Source of the DNA: Vineibacter terrae
GTDB taxonomy: Bacteria > Pseudomonadota > Alphaproteobacteria > Reyranellales > Reyranellaceae
DNA length: 64,000 nt
Assembly: GCF_008039615.1 (NCBI RefSeq)
Contig: NZ_VDUZ01000024.1
Coordinates: forward strand, 59,269 to 123,268
Direction: 5' to 3'
Shown in pieces: positions 27,466-38,637 of the stretch (positions are counted from its first letter, which is position 1; the number at the start of each line of letters is the position of its first letter). Both the position numbers and the translations under genes were made by a program. The notes beneath the pieces were generated by a model. That model saw nothing but the letters and a program-made list of their open reading frames with translations, was not told where the DNA came from and did not search any database.

Positions 27466-28476
27466 TCACGGCAGGTACTTGCCGGCGCCCGACCAGGCGA
27501 GCTGCCGGCAGTCCTGCACCTGGTTGGCCTTGATCAGCCCGTTGTCGACCTGGAACTTGCCGACATTTTCGGTGCCGGTGCAATTGAACCGCACGTCGAA
27601 AGCCTTGCCGAGGCGCACCAGCACGCCCTTCATCTGCTCGGCCGTCAGCGCCTTGTTGTACTTGGACCACACGGCCGCAACCTGCGCCGCGTTGGCCGGA
27701 TCGCGCACCATGGCGATGGCCGCCTCCTGCGCCGCCTGGAAGCGCCGCATCATCTCGGCATTCTTGTCGGCATGCGCCTTGGTCGAGTGATAGACGCTCG
27801 ACGTCCACGACGCGAACTCTGGGATGGTCTTGTCGGCCTGCAGGTCCAGCAGCACCTTGCCCCCGATGCTTTCGAGCACGGTCTGCACCGGCTCGATGGC
27901 CATGACCGCGTCGAGCTGGCCGGCCTTGAACGCCGCTACCGCGTCCGGCCCAAGCCCGACGGCCAGGAAGGTGGCGTCCTTCTCGGGGTCGAGACCGGCG
28001 TCGCGGAAGAAGCGGCGTGCGAAATTGTGGCCGTCCGAGCCGATGGCCGGCACGCCGATCTTCTTGCCGCGCAGATCGCGGATCAGGGCGGGATAGCCCG
28101 TGGCCTTGCCCGGCGTGGCCATGCCGGCGGAGACCACGATGCTCCAGACCGGCGCCGGGAAATTGTCGACGATCGCCACCAGATCGCGACCGCGGCTGTT
28201 CACCAGCATCATGTTGCCGGGGCTGTTGCTCATCAGGTCGACAGCGCCGCTGAACAGCGCCGCGGTGGCGTCCGGCGCGGCGCGGAAGTCCATCAGGGTC
28301 ACGTCCAGCCCATGCTTCGCGTAGAGGCCCAGGTCCTTGGCGACATAGGCCGGCACCGCCACCAGCGCACCCGTATAGACCGCAACGTTCGCCTTGATCG
28401 CCTGCGCCGCCGCCATGCCGGGCGCCAGGCCCAGCGCCGCCGCGATCGCGGCCCCCATCACCCATCTTCTTTTCAT
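27466..28476 (-). CDS. NitT/TauT-type solute-binding protein (SsuA/THI5-like)
   Basis: 336 residues with a signal peptide (MKRRWVMGAAIAAALGLAPG..., cleavage near AAAQA) and a strong GGAGGAGAG ribosome site. The mature domain resembles SsuA/NMT1 proteins: VPAYVAKDLGLYAKHGLDV, then RDLRGKKIGVPAIGSDGHNFARR and FKAGQLDAVMAIEP. The ligand is not predictable. It probably feeds the permease and ATPase of the same operon. Confidence 0.9.
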   Translation of the reverse strand: MKRRWVMGAAIAAALGLAPGMAAAQAIKANVAVYTGALVAVPAYVAKDLGLYAKHGLDVTLMDFRAAPDATAALFSGAVDLMSNSPGNMMLVNSRGRDLVAIVDNFPAPVWSIVVSAGMATPGKATGYPALIRDLRGKKIGVPAIGSDGHNFARRFFRDAGLDPEKDATFLAVGLGPDAVAAFKAGQLDAVMAIEPVQTVLESIGGKVLLDLQADKTIPEFASWTSSVYHSTKAHADKNAEMMRRFQAAQEAAIAMVRDPANAAQVAAVWSKYNKALTAEQMKGVLVRLGKAFDVRFNCTGTENVGKFQVDNGLIKANQVQDCRQLAWSGAGKYLP

Positions 28477-28514
28477 CGTCTCTCCTCCCCCCATCACCGG
28501 GTCATCGTGCAACA

Positions 28515-29753
28515 TCATCCCGACACGCGAATGGCGCCGTCCTGCGCCAAGGCGCCGATCTCCTCGGGACTGAGCCCGGCCCGGCGCAGAATGTCCGCCG
28601 TGCCCGCGCCCAGCATCGGGGCCGGCGTCGCGCCGGCCACGCCCAAGCCGGCCACGCCGGGGCCCAGCTGCAGGAACGCGCCTGCATCCCCCTGCAGGCG
28701 CTGCAGGCCCGGATCGACATGCAGGCCATGGCGGGCCTCGTGCAGGAACTCGCCCATGCGCCGGACCCGCGCCGCCGGCACGCCCGCCGCATTGAGGCGG
28801 AGTTCAAGAGCTGCCGCGTCATGGCGCGCGAACGCGCCTTCGAGGCGCCGCCGCAGCTCGGCGGCGTCAACTGGCAGAACGTTGGTGGCGCCGCCATCGC
28901 CCACCTGCCGGACCAATGCCGGATCGTCAGCCACGCCCGGCAGGCCGAGCAGATCGCACAGCACGCCGAACTGGCGCCTTGTATTGGCGGCGACGGCAAG
29001 CCAACCACCGGCGCAGCGGAAAGTGGCGGCGCCCGGCGAGCCGCTGAAGCCGCGATTGCCGGGCCGCGGGCCGTCCTGCTCGGTCGCCAGCACGCGGACC
29101 GCCATCGGCCGCATGAGCTGCAGCGCGCCTTGCGCCAGCGAGGTGTCGATGCGGCTGCCGGCGTCGGTGGCCGCGCGGCGATGCAGCGCCGCCAGCACCG
29201 ACATCGCACCCAGCATGCCGGTGGCGATGTCGACGACGGGAAAGCCGACCTTGGTCGGCGGGCCGTCCTCCTCGCCATTGGCCATCATCATGCCGGTCAA
29301 AGCCTGCACCACCTGGTCATAGGCGCCGAAGCGGCTCCAGGCGCCGGCCTGGCCGTAGCCGGAAATGGACAGGTAGATGATCCGTGGATTGATCGCGCGC
29401 ACCGCCTCGTATCCGATGCCCAACCGCTCGGCGACGCCGGGCCGGAAATTCTCGATCAGCACGTCCGCATCACGCAGCAGGCCGAACAGCACGTCGCGCA
29501 GCCGCGGGTTCTTGAGGTCGATCGCCAGCGACTTCTTGCCAGCGTTCAGCGTCGCGAACGTGCTCGACATGGCGCCCTCGGGTCCGCCCTCGACGAACCG
29601 CATGACGTCGGGCGCCCGCGGGTTCTCGACCTTGAGCACCTCGGCGCCCAGGGCGGCCAGGTACATCGACGCCGCCGGCCCGGCAATGACGTGCGACAAG
29701 TCGATGACCCGCACGTCGGACAGGCATGGCGGCGGCATTTGCTCCGTTTCCAT
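28515..29753 (-). CDS. Family III CoA-transferase (CaiB/BaiF)
   Basis: 412 residues with the CaiB/BaiF layout: VRVIDLSHVIAGPAASMYLA, LGAEVLKVENP, LNAGKKSLAIDLKNP, VLIENFRPGVAERLG, and GFPVVDIATGML with the catalytic Asp at 175. It moves CoA to or from an organic acid. It opens the operon that continues with the binding protein, monooxygenase and ABC genes, and faces a LysR gene. This implies that the imported compound, or a product of it, is activated as a CoA thioester. Confidence 0.92.
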   Translation of the reverse strand: METEQMPPPCLSDVRVIDLSHVIAGPAASMYLAALGAEVLKVENPRAPDVMRFVEGGPEGAMSSTFATLNAGKKSLAIDLKNPRLRDVLFGLLRDADVLIENFRPGVAERLGIGYEAVRAINPRIIYLSISGYGQAGAWSRFGAYDQVVQALTGMMMANGEEDGPPTKVGFPVVDIATGMLGAMSVLAALHRRAATDAGSRIDTSLAQGALQLMRPMAVRVLATEQDGPRPGNRGFSGSPGAATFRCAGGWLAVAANTRRQFGVLCDLLGLPGVADDPALVRQVGDGGATNVLPVDAAELRRRLEGAFARHDAAALELRLNAAGVPAARVRRMGEFLHEARHGLHVDPGLQRLQGDAGAFLQLGPGVAGLGVAGATPAPMLGAGTADILRRAGLSPEEIGALAQDGAIRVSG

Positions 29754-29828
29754 GGATCCTACGCTATCCGCGTCGATGATAAGCTGGTAATAGCGGATTT
29801 GGATATCTCGATAGAGAAGCCTTATCAG

Positions 29829-30740
29829 GTGGATCACCTTCGCCTGCGCGCCCTGACCTTGGTGGAGATGCTTGCCGACACCGGCTCGCTGCATCAGGCG
29901 GCCCGGCGCATGAACACGTCCCAGCCGGCGCTGTCGGTGATGCTGCAGGAGGTCGAGCGCACCCTGGGCGGCAGGCTCTTCGAGCGCACGCGCCGCGGCC
30001 TGGTGCCGACCGAGATGGGCGTGTACCTGGTCCGCCAGGCCCGCCTGATCCTGGCTGACCTCCGGCGGGTGCAGAGCGAGTTCGACTCGACGCGCGAAGG
30101 CCGGTCGCTGCTGCGGGTCGGCGTCCTGCCGCTGGTGATGCTGGAAGTGGTGCCCCAGGCCCTGGCGCTGCTGCGCCACGCCGTGCCCGGCGTGCAGGTC
30201 GAGTTCCGGGAAGGCGCCGCGTCGGAGCTGCTGGCCGCGCTCTCGGACGGCGCGCTCGACATGGTGGTCGGCCGCATGCTGCCGGATTTCGCCGACAGCC
30301 ATGACCTCGACTCCGCATTCCTGTTCGCCGAGTCGTTCCGCATCATCGCCGGCAGGCACCATCGCCTGGCCGCGCGGCGGCGAATCCCGTGGCCGGAGCT
30401 GCAGGCGTCGCAATGGATCGAGGCGCCGCACAACACCGCGCTGCACGACTTCTTCGTCGAGGCTTTCCTGCGCCGGGGCCTGCGGCCGCCGCAGCCGATC
30501 TACCGCTCGGCCTCGTTCTACTCGTGCATCGCCATTCTGCGGACGTCGGACTGCCTGATGATGGTGCCGCACGAGGTCGCCCGCCACTTCGCCGGCCAGG
30601 ACGCGATCCGGATCCTGTCCGTGAGCGTGGGCGAAGCCTCGGCGCCGTTCTCGATCGTGAAGCGGCGGTCGCGCGCCACCACGCGCAGCGCCGCCGCCTT
30701 CGAGGAGGCCCTGCTGCAGACCGTCCGCGGGCGGCGGTAG
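29829..30740 (+). CDS. LysR-type regulator
   Basis: 303 residues. The N-terminal winged helix-turn-helix is clear (LADTGSLHQAARRMNTSQPALSVMLQEVERTLGGRLFERT), followed by a periplasmic-binding-fold effector domain. GTG 29829 gives a normal-length protein with GAGAAG 9 bp upstream; TTG 29799 would add 10 residues. It is divergent from the CoA-transferase operon with 75 bp between starts, the usual layout for a LysR regulator and its target. Confidence 0.88.
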   Translation: MDHLRLRALTLVEMLADTGSLHQAARRMNTSQPALSVMLQEVERTLGGRLFERTRRGLVPTEMGVYLVRQARLILADLRRVQSEFDSTREGRSLLRVGVLPLVMLEVVPQALALLRHAVPGVQVEFREGAASELLAALSDGALDMVVGRMLPDFADSHDLDSAFLFAESFRIIAGRHHRLAARRRIPWPELQASQWIEAPHNTALHDFFVEAFLRRGLRPPQPIYRSASFYSCIAILRTSDCLMMVPHEVARHFAGQDAIRILSVSVGEASAPFSIVKRRSRATTRSAAAFEEALLQTVRGRR

Positions 30741-30744
30741 GGCC

Positions 30745-31953
30745 TCAGCCCTTCATCAGCTCGCCGGCGATGATCAGGCGGCGGATCTCGCTGGTGCCGG
30801 CCCCGATCTCCAGCAGCTTGGTGGCGCGATACAGACGGTTGATCTCGGTCTCGCGCATGTAGCCGGCGCCGCCGAAGACCTGCACCGCCTCGGTGATGAC
30901 CTTGGTGCAGCCCTCGGCAGCGTACAGGATGCAGGCCGCGGTCAGCTTGTGGATGTCGCCGCGCCCGCCGGCGCCGATCTCCAGGTCATTGGCTGCCGCC
31001 ATGGTGCGATAGCAGAACGTGCGGATGGTCTCGACCAGCACGTACATGTCGGCGAGCTTGGACTGCACCATCTGGAACTCGCCGATCGGCCGGCCGAACT
31101 GGCGCCGCGTGCGGGCATAGTCCAGCGCCAGCTCGAAGGCGCGCTCGGCCATGCCGAGATTGATCATGGCCACGATGGCGCGCTCGAGATCCAGCCCGCT
31201 CATCACCACGGCGACGCCCTGGTTCTCGACGCCCACCAGGTTGGCGGCAGGCACCCGGCATTCGTCGAACACCAGCTCGGCCGTGACGCTGCCGCGGAAC
31301 CCCATCTTGTCGAGCTTCTGCGCCACCCGGAAGCCAGGGAAGCCCTTCTCGACGATGAAGGCCGAGATCCCCTTGGCGCCCTTGTCGCGGTCGGTCTTGG
31401 CGTAGACCAGGGCCACGTCGGCCACCGGACCGTTGGTGATGTAGAGCTTGGTGCCGTTCAGCACGTAGTGGTCGCCCTCGCGCCGCGCCGTGGTCGACAT
31501 CGAGCCCAGCGCGTCGGAGCCGGCGCCGGGCTCGGTCAGCGCCAGGCAGCCGATCGCCGAGCCGTCGCACAGCCGCGGCAGGTAGCGGCGGCGGATGTCG
31601 GCATTGGCATTGCGCTGGATGTTGTTGAGGCAGAGGTTCTCGTGCGCCACGTAGCTCAAGGACACCGAAGGGTTGGCGCGCCCCAGCGCCTGGGCGATCA
31701 GGCCGGAGGTGAAGAAATCGCCTTCGGCGCCGCCCAGCTCGGCCGGCGCCGTGACGCCGAGATAGCCCATGCGGGCGAGCGCCGGCATGACCTCGGGCGG
31801 CCACCACTCCTCGTCGTCCATGCGCTTCTGCAGCGGCGCCATCTCGGCCCGCGCGAAGCGGTCGGCCTGGTCCAGCACCGCCTGCTGCTCGGCCGTCAGC
31901 TCGAAGGACGAAGGCGACGGACGGTTCACGAGATCGACAGGCGTCTGCGGCAT
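30745..31953 (-). CDS. Acyl-CoA dehydrogenase, isovaleryl-CoA dehydrogenase-like
   Basis: 402 residues, FAD-dependent. The signatures LALTEPGAGSDALGSMST and QVFGGAGYMRETEINRLYRATKLLEIGAGTSEI are present. The active-site glutamate sits in MSGLDLERAI (Glu257), the position used by isovaleryl-CoA and related branched-chain dehydrogenases rather than the C-terminal site of most others. It should introduce the double bond that the neighbouring carboxylase acts beyond. It is divergent from the TetR gene, with a perfect palindrome between them. GGGAGG precedes the ATG. Confidence 0.92.
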   Translation of the reverse strand: MPQTPVDLVNRPSPSSFELTAEQQAVLDQADRFARAEMAPLQKRMDDEEWWPPEVMPALARMGYLGVTAPAELGGAEGDFFTSGLIAQALGRANPSVSLSYVAHENLCLNNIQRNANADIRRRYLPRLCDGSAIGCLALTEPGAGSDALGSMSTTARREGDHYVLNGTKLYITNGPVADVALVYAKTDRDKGAKGISAFIVEKGFPGFRVAQKLDKMGFRGSVTAELVFDECRVPAANLVGVENQGVAVVMSGLDLERAIVAMINLGMAERAFELALDYARTRRQFGRPIGEFQMVQSKLADMYVLVETIRTFCYRTMAAANDLEIGAGGRGDIHKLTAACILYAAEGCTKVITEAVQVFGGAGYMRETEINRLYRATKLLEIGAGTSEIRRLIIAGELMKG

Positions 31954-31993
31954 CGATTCCTCCCGGCGCGGGGTGGCGCGCGTGTTGACTCTT

Positions 31994-32016
31994 AAAAGTG
32001 AATGGTATTCACTTTT
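31994..32016. promoter_or_regulatory. Candidate operator, copy 2 (perfect TetR-type palindrome)
   Basis: Arms AAAAGTGAAT and ATTCACTTTT are exact inverted repeats around GGT. The site is in the gap between the divergent acyl-CoA dehydrogenase and TetR genes, ends 4 bp before the GTG of the latter, and follows a TTGACT hexamer at 31985. Binding here could repress both directions, including autoregulation. Confidence 0.75.
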
Positions 32017-32020
32017 TGCC

Positions 32021-32703
32021 GTGAGACAAGCCCGAAACCTCTTGCCGGCGTCCACGCCCGCAGCCGCCCCGCAACGCCGCACGCGCGAGCAGCGAAAGCT
32101 CGACCGGCACGCAGCGATCCTGGCTGCGGCCCGTGCCGCTTTCGCGCAGAAGGGCTTCGCCGGCGCCTCGATCATCGAGATCGCGCGAGCCTGCGGCATC
32201 GCCGACGGCACGGTCTACAAATATTTCACCAGCAAGCAGGACCTGCTGTTCCACGTCATGCGGCAGTTCTACGAAGGCCTGATCGCCGACGTGGAAGCCG
32301 GCATGGCGCGGCAGTCGACATTGTCGGCGCGGCTGCGCTACCTGGTGCGGCGGCAGATCGAGGCCTTCATCGAGGACGAGGATCTGTGCCGGCTGTTCAT
32401 CCGCGAGGTGCGCACAGCCGACGACTATCCCGACTCGCCGCTGCACGACCTGAACCGGCGCTACACATCGATCGTCGTGCGCATCCTGGAGAGCGGCATC
32501 ACCGCCGGCGAGGTGCGCCCCGACATCAAGCCGCGGCTGGTGCGCGACATCCTTTACGGATCGATCGAGCACATCGCGTGGAAAGCGGTCAGCCGCGGCG
32601 GCCGCCTGCGCATCGACCAGACCACCGACCAGCTGCTGGGCATCGTGCTGCATGGCATCGCGCCGCGGCCCGAGACCGTGCGCCGCGTCGTCGCGAGGAT
32701 GAA

Positions 32704-32707
<4 letters not shown>
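32021..32707 (+). CDS. TetR family repressor of acyl-CoA genes
   Basis: 228 residues. The N-terminal helix-turn-helix reads ILAAARAAFAQKGFAGASIIEIARACGIADGTVYKYFTSKQDLLFHV, fully typical of TetR. The C-terminal ligand domain is like those that bind acyl-CoA esters. GTG 32021 starts immediately after the palindrome at 31994; TTG 32042 is an alternative. It is divergent from an acyl-CoA dehydrogenase and overlaps the biotin carboxylase gene by 4 bp. Candidate targets are both, plus the hydratase/SDR operon at 22896. Confidence 0.9.
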
Positions 32708-34182
<1,475 letters not shown>

Positions 34183-34183
34183 C

Positions 34184-34690
34184 ATGCGGCGGCGCTTCGA
34201 CATCGACGGCACGGCGATCGACGCCGCGCTCCTGCGGCGCCCGGCGAGCTATGCGCTCGCCGTCGGCGGCGACATCCAGCCGATCGATCTGTCGCCGCCT
34301 GCGGCCGACGGCACGCAGGTCTTGCGGGTCGGCGAGCGCGCCTTCGCCGTGCATGTCGCCCGCGACGGCGACACCGCCTTCGTGCAGATCGCCGGACGCG
34401 CCTTCAGCATCCGCACGATCGAGCCGCTGACCGTGTTCGCCCATGCCGGCGCCGCCAATGCCGACCTGACGGCACGCGCGCCGATGCCGGGCACCGTCGC
34501 GGCCGTGCGGGTCCAGGTCGGCGCGCAGGTCAGCAAGGGCGAGACCATGATGGTGATCGAAAGCATGAAGCTGGAGACCGCGATCACGGCCTGGCGCGAC
34601 GGCACGGTCGAGGCCATCCACCTCGCGGCCGGCCAGACCTTCGACCGCGACGCCCCCCTGGTCTCGCTCGCGGCCGAGGCGGCGGAGTGA
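34184..34690 (+). CDS. Biotin carboxyl carrier protein subunit
   Basis: 168 residues. The C-terminal 75 form a biotinyl domain with APMPGTVAAVRVQVGAQVSKGE and the biotin site ESMKLE (Lys129). The N-terminal half matches the linker/BT-type domain that joins the two parts in fused alpha subunits. GGAGGAACTGAC inside the end of the previous gene gives it its own ribosome site. Together with the upstream 492 residues it equals one normal alpha subunit. Confidence 0.93.
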   Translation: MRRRFDIDGTAIDAALLRRPASYALAVGGDIQPIDLSPPAADGTQVLRVGERAFAVHVARDGDTAFVQIAGRAFSIRTIEPLTVFAHAGAANADLTARAPMPGTVAAVRVQVGAQVSKGETMMVIESMKLETAITAWRDGTVEAIHLAAGQTFDRDAPLVSLAAEAAE

Positions 34691-34709
34691 CAACCAGCAA
34701 ATGAAGCCA

Positions 34710-34788
34710 CAGGGGTACAGAGACACAGAGGGTAACGGTCAGGTGCGCCGAAGGCGTGCCGCGCTGTTGCTCTGCGCCTCTGTCCCTG
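34710..34788. repeat. Inverted repeat between carrier and carboxyltransferase genes
   Basis: The outer arms are CAGGGG-TA-CAGAGACACAGAG and CTCTGCGCCTCTGTCCCTG, mostly complementary, around a smaller GC-rich hairpin. It separates two genes of one operon and could modulate read-through or mRNA decay. No similar copy was noticed elsewhere in the window. Confidence 0.6.
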
Positions 34789-34818
34789 CGTGATTGACCA
34801 CCTGATCGGACCAGCCCC

Positions 34819-36426
34819 ATGCGCCGCATCGAAACCCGCATCGATGTCCACTCAGAAGCGTTTCGCGCCAATCGCGAGCGCAACCTGGCGCTGGTCGCGG
34901 AGCTGCGCGAGGCGCAGCGCCGGGCCCGCTACGAGCGCCCGCAGCGCGACATGGAGCGCCTGCGGCGGCAGAACAAGCTCTTCATCCGCGAGCGGCTGGA
35001 CCTGCTGCTGGATCCGGGCACGCCGTTCCTGGAGCTGTCGACGCTGGCCGCCAACCGCGCCTATGACGGCGAGGTGCCGGGCGCCGGCATCGTGAGCGGC
35101 ATCGGCGTCGTTTCCGGCCGCGAGGTGATCATCCATGCCGACGACGCCAGCGTGAAAGGCGGCGCCTGGTATCCCCTGTCGGTCAAGAAGATCGTGCGCA
35201 CGCTCGACATCGCGATCGAGAACCGGCTGCCCGTGATACACCTGTGCGACAGCGCCGGCGGCTTCCTGCCGCTGCAATCGCAGTTCTTCGCCGACCGCTA
35301 CTATGCCGGCCGCATCTTCCGCAACCAGGCGATCCTCAGCAAGCTGGGCGTGCCGCAGGTCGCCGTGGTGCTGGGCCACTGCACGGCCGGCGGCGCCTAC
35401 GTGCCGGCGCTCAGCGACTATTCGGTGATCGTGCGCGGCACCGGCGCGATCTTCCTGGGCGGGCCGCCGCTGGTGAAGGCGGCCACGGGCGAGGACGTGT
35501 CGGTCGACGAGCTGGGCGGCGCCGACATGCACACCCAGGTGAGCGGCACCGCCGACTATGCCGCCGGCAGCGAGGCCGAGGCGCTGGCGATGGCGCGCGA
35601 CATCGTAGCCAACCTGCGCCGGCCGCAGAAGATGGCGATCGAGCAGCAGGCGCCCGAGCCGCCCTACTACGATCCGGCCGAGCTCTACGGCATCGTGCCG
35701 CCCGACACCAAGGTGCAGTTCGACATGCGCGAGGTCATCGCGCGCCTGGTCGACGGCAGCCGCTTCCACGAATACCAGCCGACCTACGGCACCACCCTGG
35801 TGTGCGGCTACGCCCATCTGTGGGGCTATCGCATCGGCATCCTGGCCAACAACGGCGTGCTGTTCAACGACAGCTCGCTGAAGGCGGCGCATTTCATCCA
35901 GCTCTGCGACAAGAATCGCACGCCGCTTCTGTTCCTGCAGAACATCACGGGCTTCATGGTCGGCCGCGACTACGAGCGCCGCGGCATCACCAAGGACGGC
36001 GCCAAGATGATCATGGCGCAGGCCGGTGCCGAGGTGCCGAAATTCACGGTCATCGTCAGCGGCTCCTTCGGGGCCGGCAACTACGGCATGGCCGGCCGCG
36101 CCTACGACCCGCGCTTCCTGTTCTTCTGGCCGCACGGCCAGATCTCGGTGATGGGCGCCGAGCAGGCCGCCAACGTGCTGACCGACGTCAAGGTCCGCCA
36201 GCTCGCGCGCCATGGCGGCACGCTGTCGGCGGAGCAGATCGCCGCCATCCGCGATCCCGTGCTGGACGACTATCGTCGCGAGTCGAGCGCCTTGTACTCC
36301 ACGTCGGAGCTGTGGGACGACGGTGTGCTGGACCCGATCGACACGCGCAACGCGCTGGGCATCGCCATCTCAAGCGCGCTGAACGCGCCCTGGCACGAGC
36401 CGCGCTACGGCGTGTTCCGGATGTAG
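34819..36426 (+). CDS. Acyl-CoA carboxylase, carboxyltransferase (beta) subunit
   Basis: 535 residues, the length of the 3-methylcrotonyl-CoA carboxylase beta subunit. LCDSAGGFLPLQSQ, GHCTAGGAYVPALSDYSV, GGPPLVKAATGEDVS and ELGGADMHTQVSG are typical of MCC/GCC-type subunits, with two crotonase-like halves; the second carries QNITGFMVGRDYE and GSFGAGNYGMAGRAY. With the isovaleryl-CoA-type dehydrogenase this fits leucine breakdown. A TetR gene beside it would also fit acyclic terpene (atu-like) breakdown. No lyase or hydratase is adjacent to decide. Confidence 0.92.
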   Translation: MRRIETRIDVHSEAFRANRERNLALVAELREAQRRARYERPQRDMERLRRQNKLFIRERLDLLLDPGTPFLELSTLAANRAYDGEVPGAGIVSGIGVVSGREVIIHADDASVKGGAWYPLSVKKIVRTLDIAIENRLPVIHLCDSAGGFLPLQSQFFADRYYAGRIFRNQAILSKLGVPQVAVVLGHCTAGGAYVPALSDYSVIVRGTGAIFLGGPPLVKAATGEDVSVDELGGADMHTQVSGTADYAAGSEAEALAMARDIVANLRRPQKMAIEQQAPEPPYYDPAELYGIVPPDTKVQFDMREVIARLVDGSRFHEYQPTYGTTLVCGYAHLWGYRIGILANNGVLFNDSSLKAAHFIQLCDKNRTPLLFLQNITGFMVGRDYERRGITKDGAKMIMAQAGAEVPKFTVIVSGSFGAGNYGMAGRAYDPRFLFFWPHGQISVMGAEQAANVLTDVKVRQLARHGGTLSAEQIAAIRDPVLDDYRRESSALYSTSELWDDGVLDPIDTRNALGIAISSALNAPWHEPRYGVFRM

Positions 36427-36704
36427 CATGGCGCGCGGCGTACGCCCTGGCCGGGTGACGACTCTCGCGAGAAGGACAGCCGCACGGGATGGCCGATGAC
36501 CATTCAGCCCTCGGGTCGCATGCGACGGGGAGGGGCGCGAGAACCTCACCACGACCAGGACGCCGGTGCTGAAGATTGCTCCAACGCATGGAGATAGCGC
36601 GGCGCGAATCGGGCGATGCGATGATCTCTTGCGGCAATCCCGCGACCCTCTGCAACCGGGCTGCACGCTCATCGACGCGGCGCGGTCGAGGCGGTTGCGC
36701 ATAG
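36427..36704. other. Intergenic stretch with no convincing gene
   Basis: The region from the carboxyltransferase stop to the next gene, which starts on the other strand and ends at 36775, holds only short open frames that overlap repeat-like sequence and have no recognisable product. Apart from the hairpin at 36705, no feature was seen. Confidence 0.5.
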
Positions 36705-36737
36705 TTGTCATCCCGAGCGCAACGCTCGGGATGACAA
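36705..36737. repeat. Minimal family A hairpin (perfect 15-bp stem)
   Basis: TTGTCATCCCGAGCG and its exact complement flank a 3-nt CAA loop. It is the outer part of the longer family A repeat with the centre missing. It lies between two convergent genes (stops at 36426 and 36775) and could terminate both. Confidence 0.8.
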
Positions 36738-36774
36738 TAGGCACGCAAGCAAGCGCCGCGAGAGAATGACAGCG

Positions 36775-37188
36775 CTAGAGGCCGGGCGTGTCGCGCGGCG
36801 GCAGGTGCGCAATCGAGTCGTCGACCTGCAGGCGCGGCTGTTCGCCGCGAACGATGTTGAGCGTGCCGATCGGCACCAGCGTGCCGCCGGCCTTGCCCGA
36901 GATCCGGGAGGCGGCCCCGGCCTTGCGATCGGTAACGCTCGGCTGGATCGGCTGCGTCGCCAGGCGGTCGGGCGTGACGCCACGCATATCCTGACCGGCA
37001 GGAGCGGGCTGTGCCCGCATCTCGCGGGCCAAGGATACGCCACCCGCCAGATCATGTGTCTGGGCCGGATTGGCGTCGCGCAACAGCGGTGCCGGGTCGG
37101 CCGCCTGCGCCGCGCCCATGGCGAGCCCGCCGGCAATGAGGACGGACACCGCGGCAACGGTGAAACCCCGCAGATGACGCTGCGGCAT
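36775..37188 (-). CDS. Small exported protein of unknown function
   Basis: The product, 137 residues, was not recognised. It begins MPQRHLRGFTVAAVSVLIAGG with a signal peptide ending near GAAQAA, so it is probably periplasmic. The mature part is polar, rich in Ala, Pro, Arg and Gln, with no cysteine and no clear fold. AAGGAGGTC sits at ideal spacing before ATG 37188, which supports this start over a longer frame. It is monocistronic and divergent from pobA. Confidence 0.65.
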   Translation of the reverse strand: MPQRHLRGFTVAAVSVLIAGGLAMGAAQAADPAPLLRDANPAQTHDLAGGVSLAREMRAQPAPAGQDMRGVTPDRLATQPIQPSVTDRKAGAASRISGKAGGTLVPIGTLNIVRGEQPRLQVDDSIAHLPPRDTPGL

Positions 37189-37393
37189 GATGAGACCTCC
37201 TTTGACGGAACACTGGCCTGTACGTCGTGACCGACCATGGCGGCGGAGCGGCCGGTTTGCGGCAAGTCCAAGATCAAATGAGGCGATAAACATGGCACAT
37301 GCTTACGCAAACTCAGCCCGCCGGCTGGCATGCGCACCGCCATCGCGCGCCGCTTCCGGCGCGCCGATGGTCGGCAGCGGCATGAACTCGTAG

Positions 37394-38632
<1,239 letters not shown>

Positions 38633-38637
38633 AGCGG

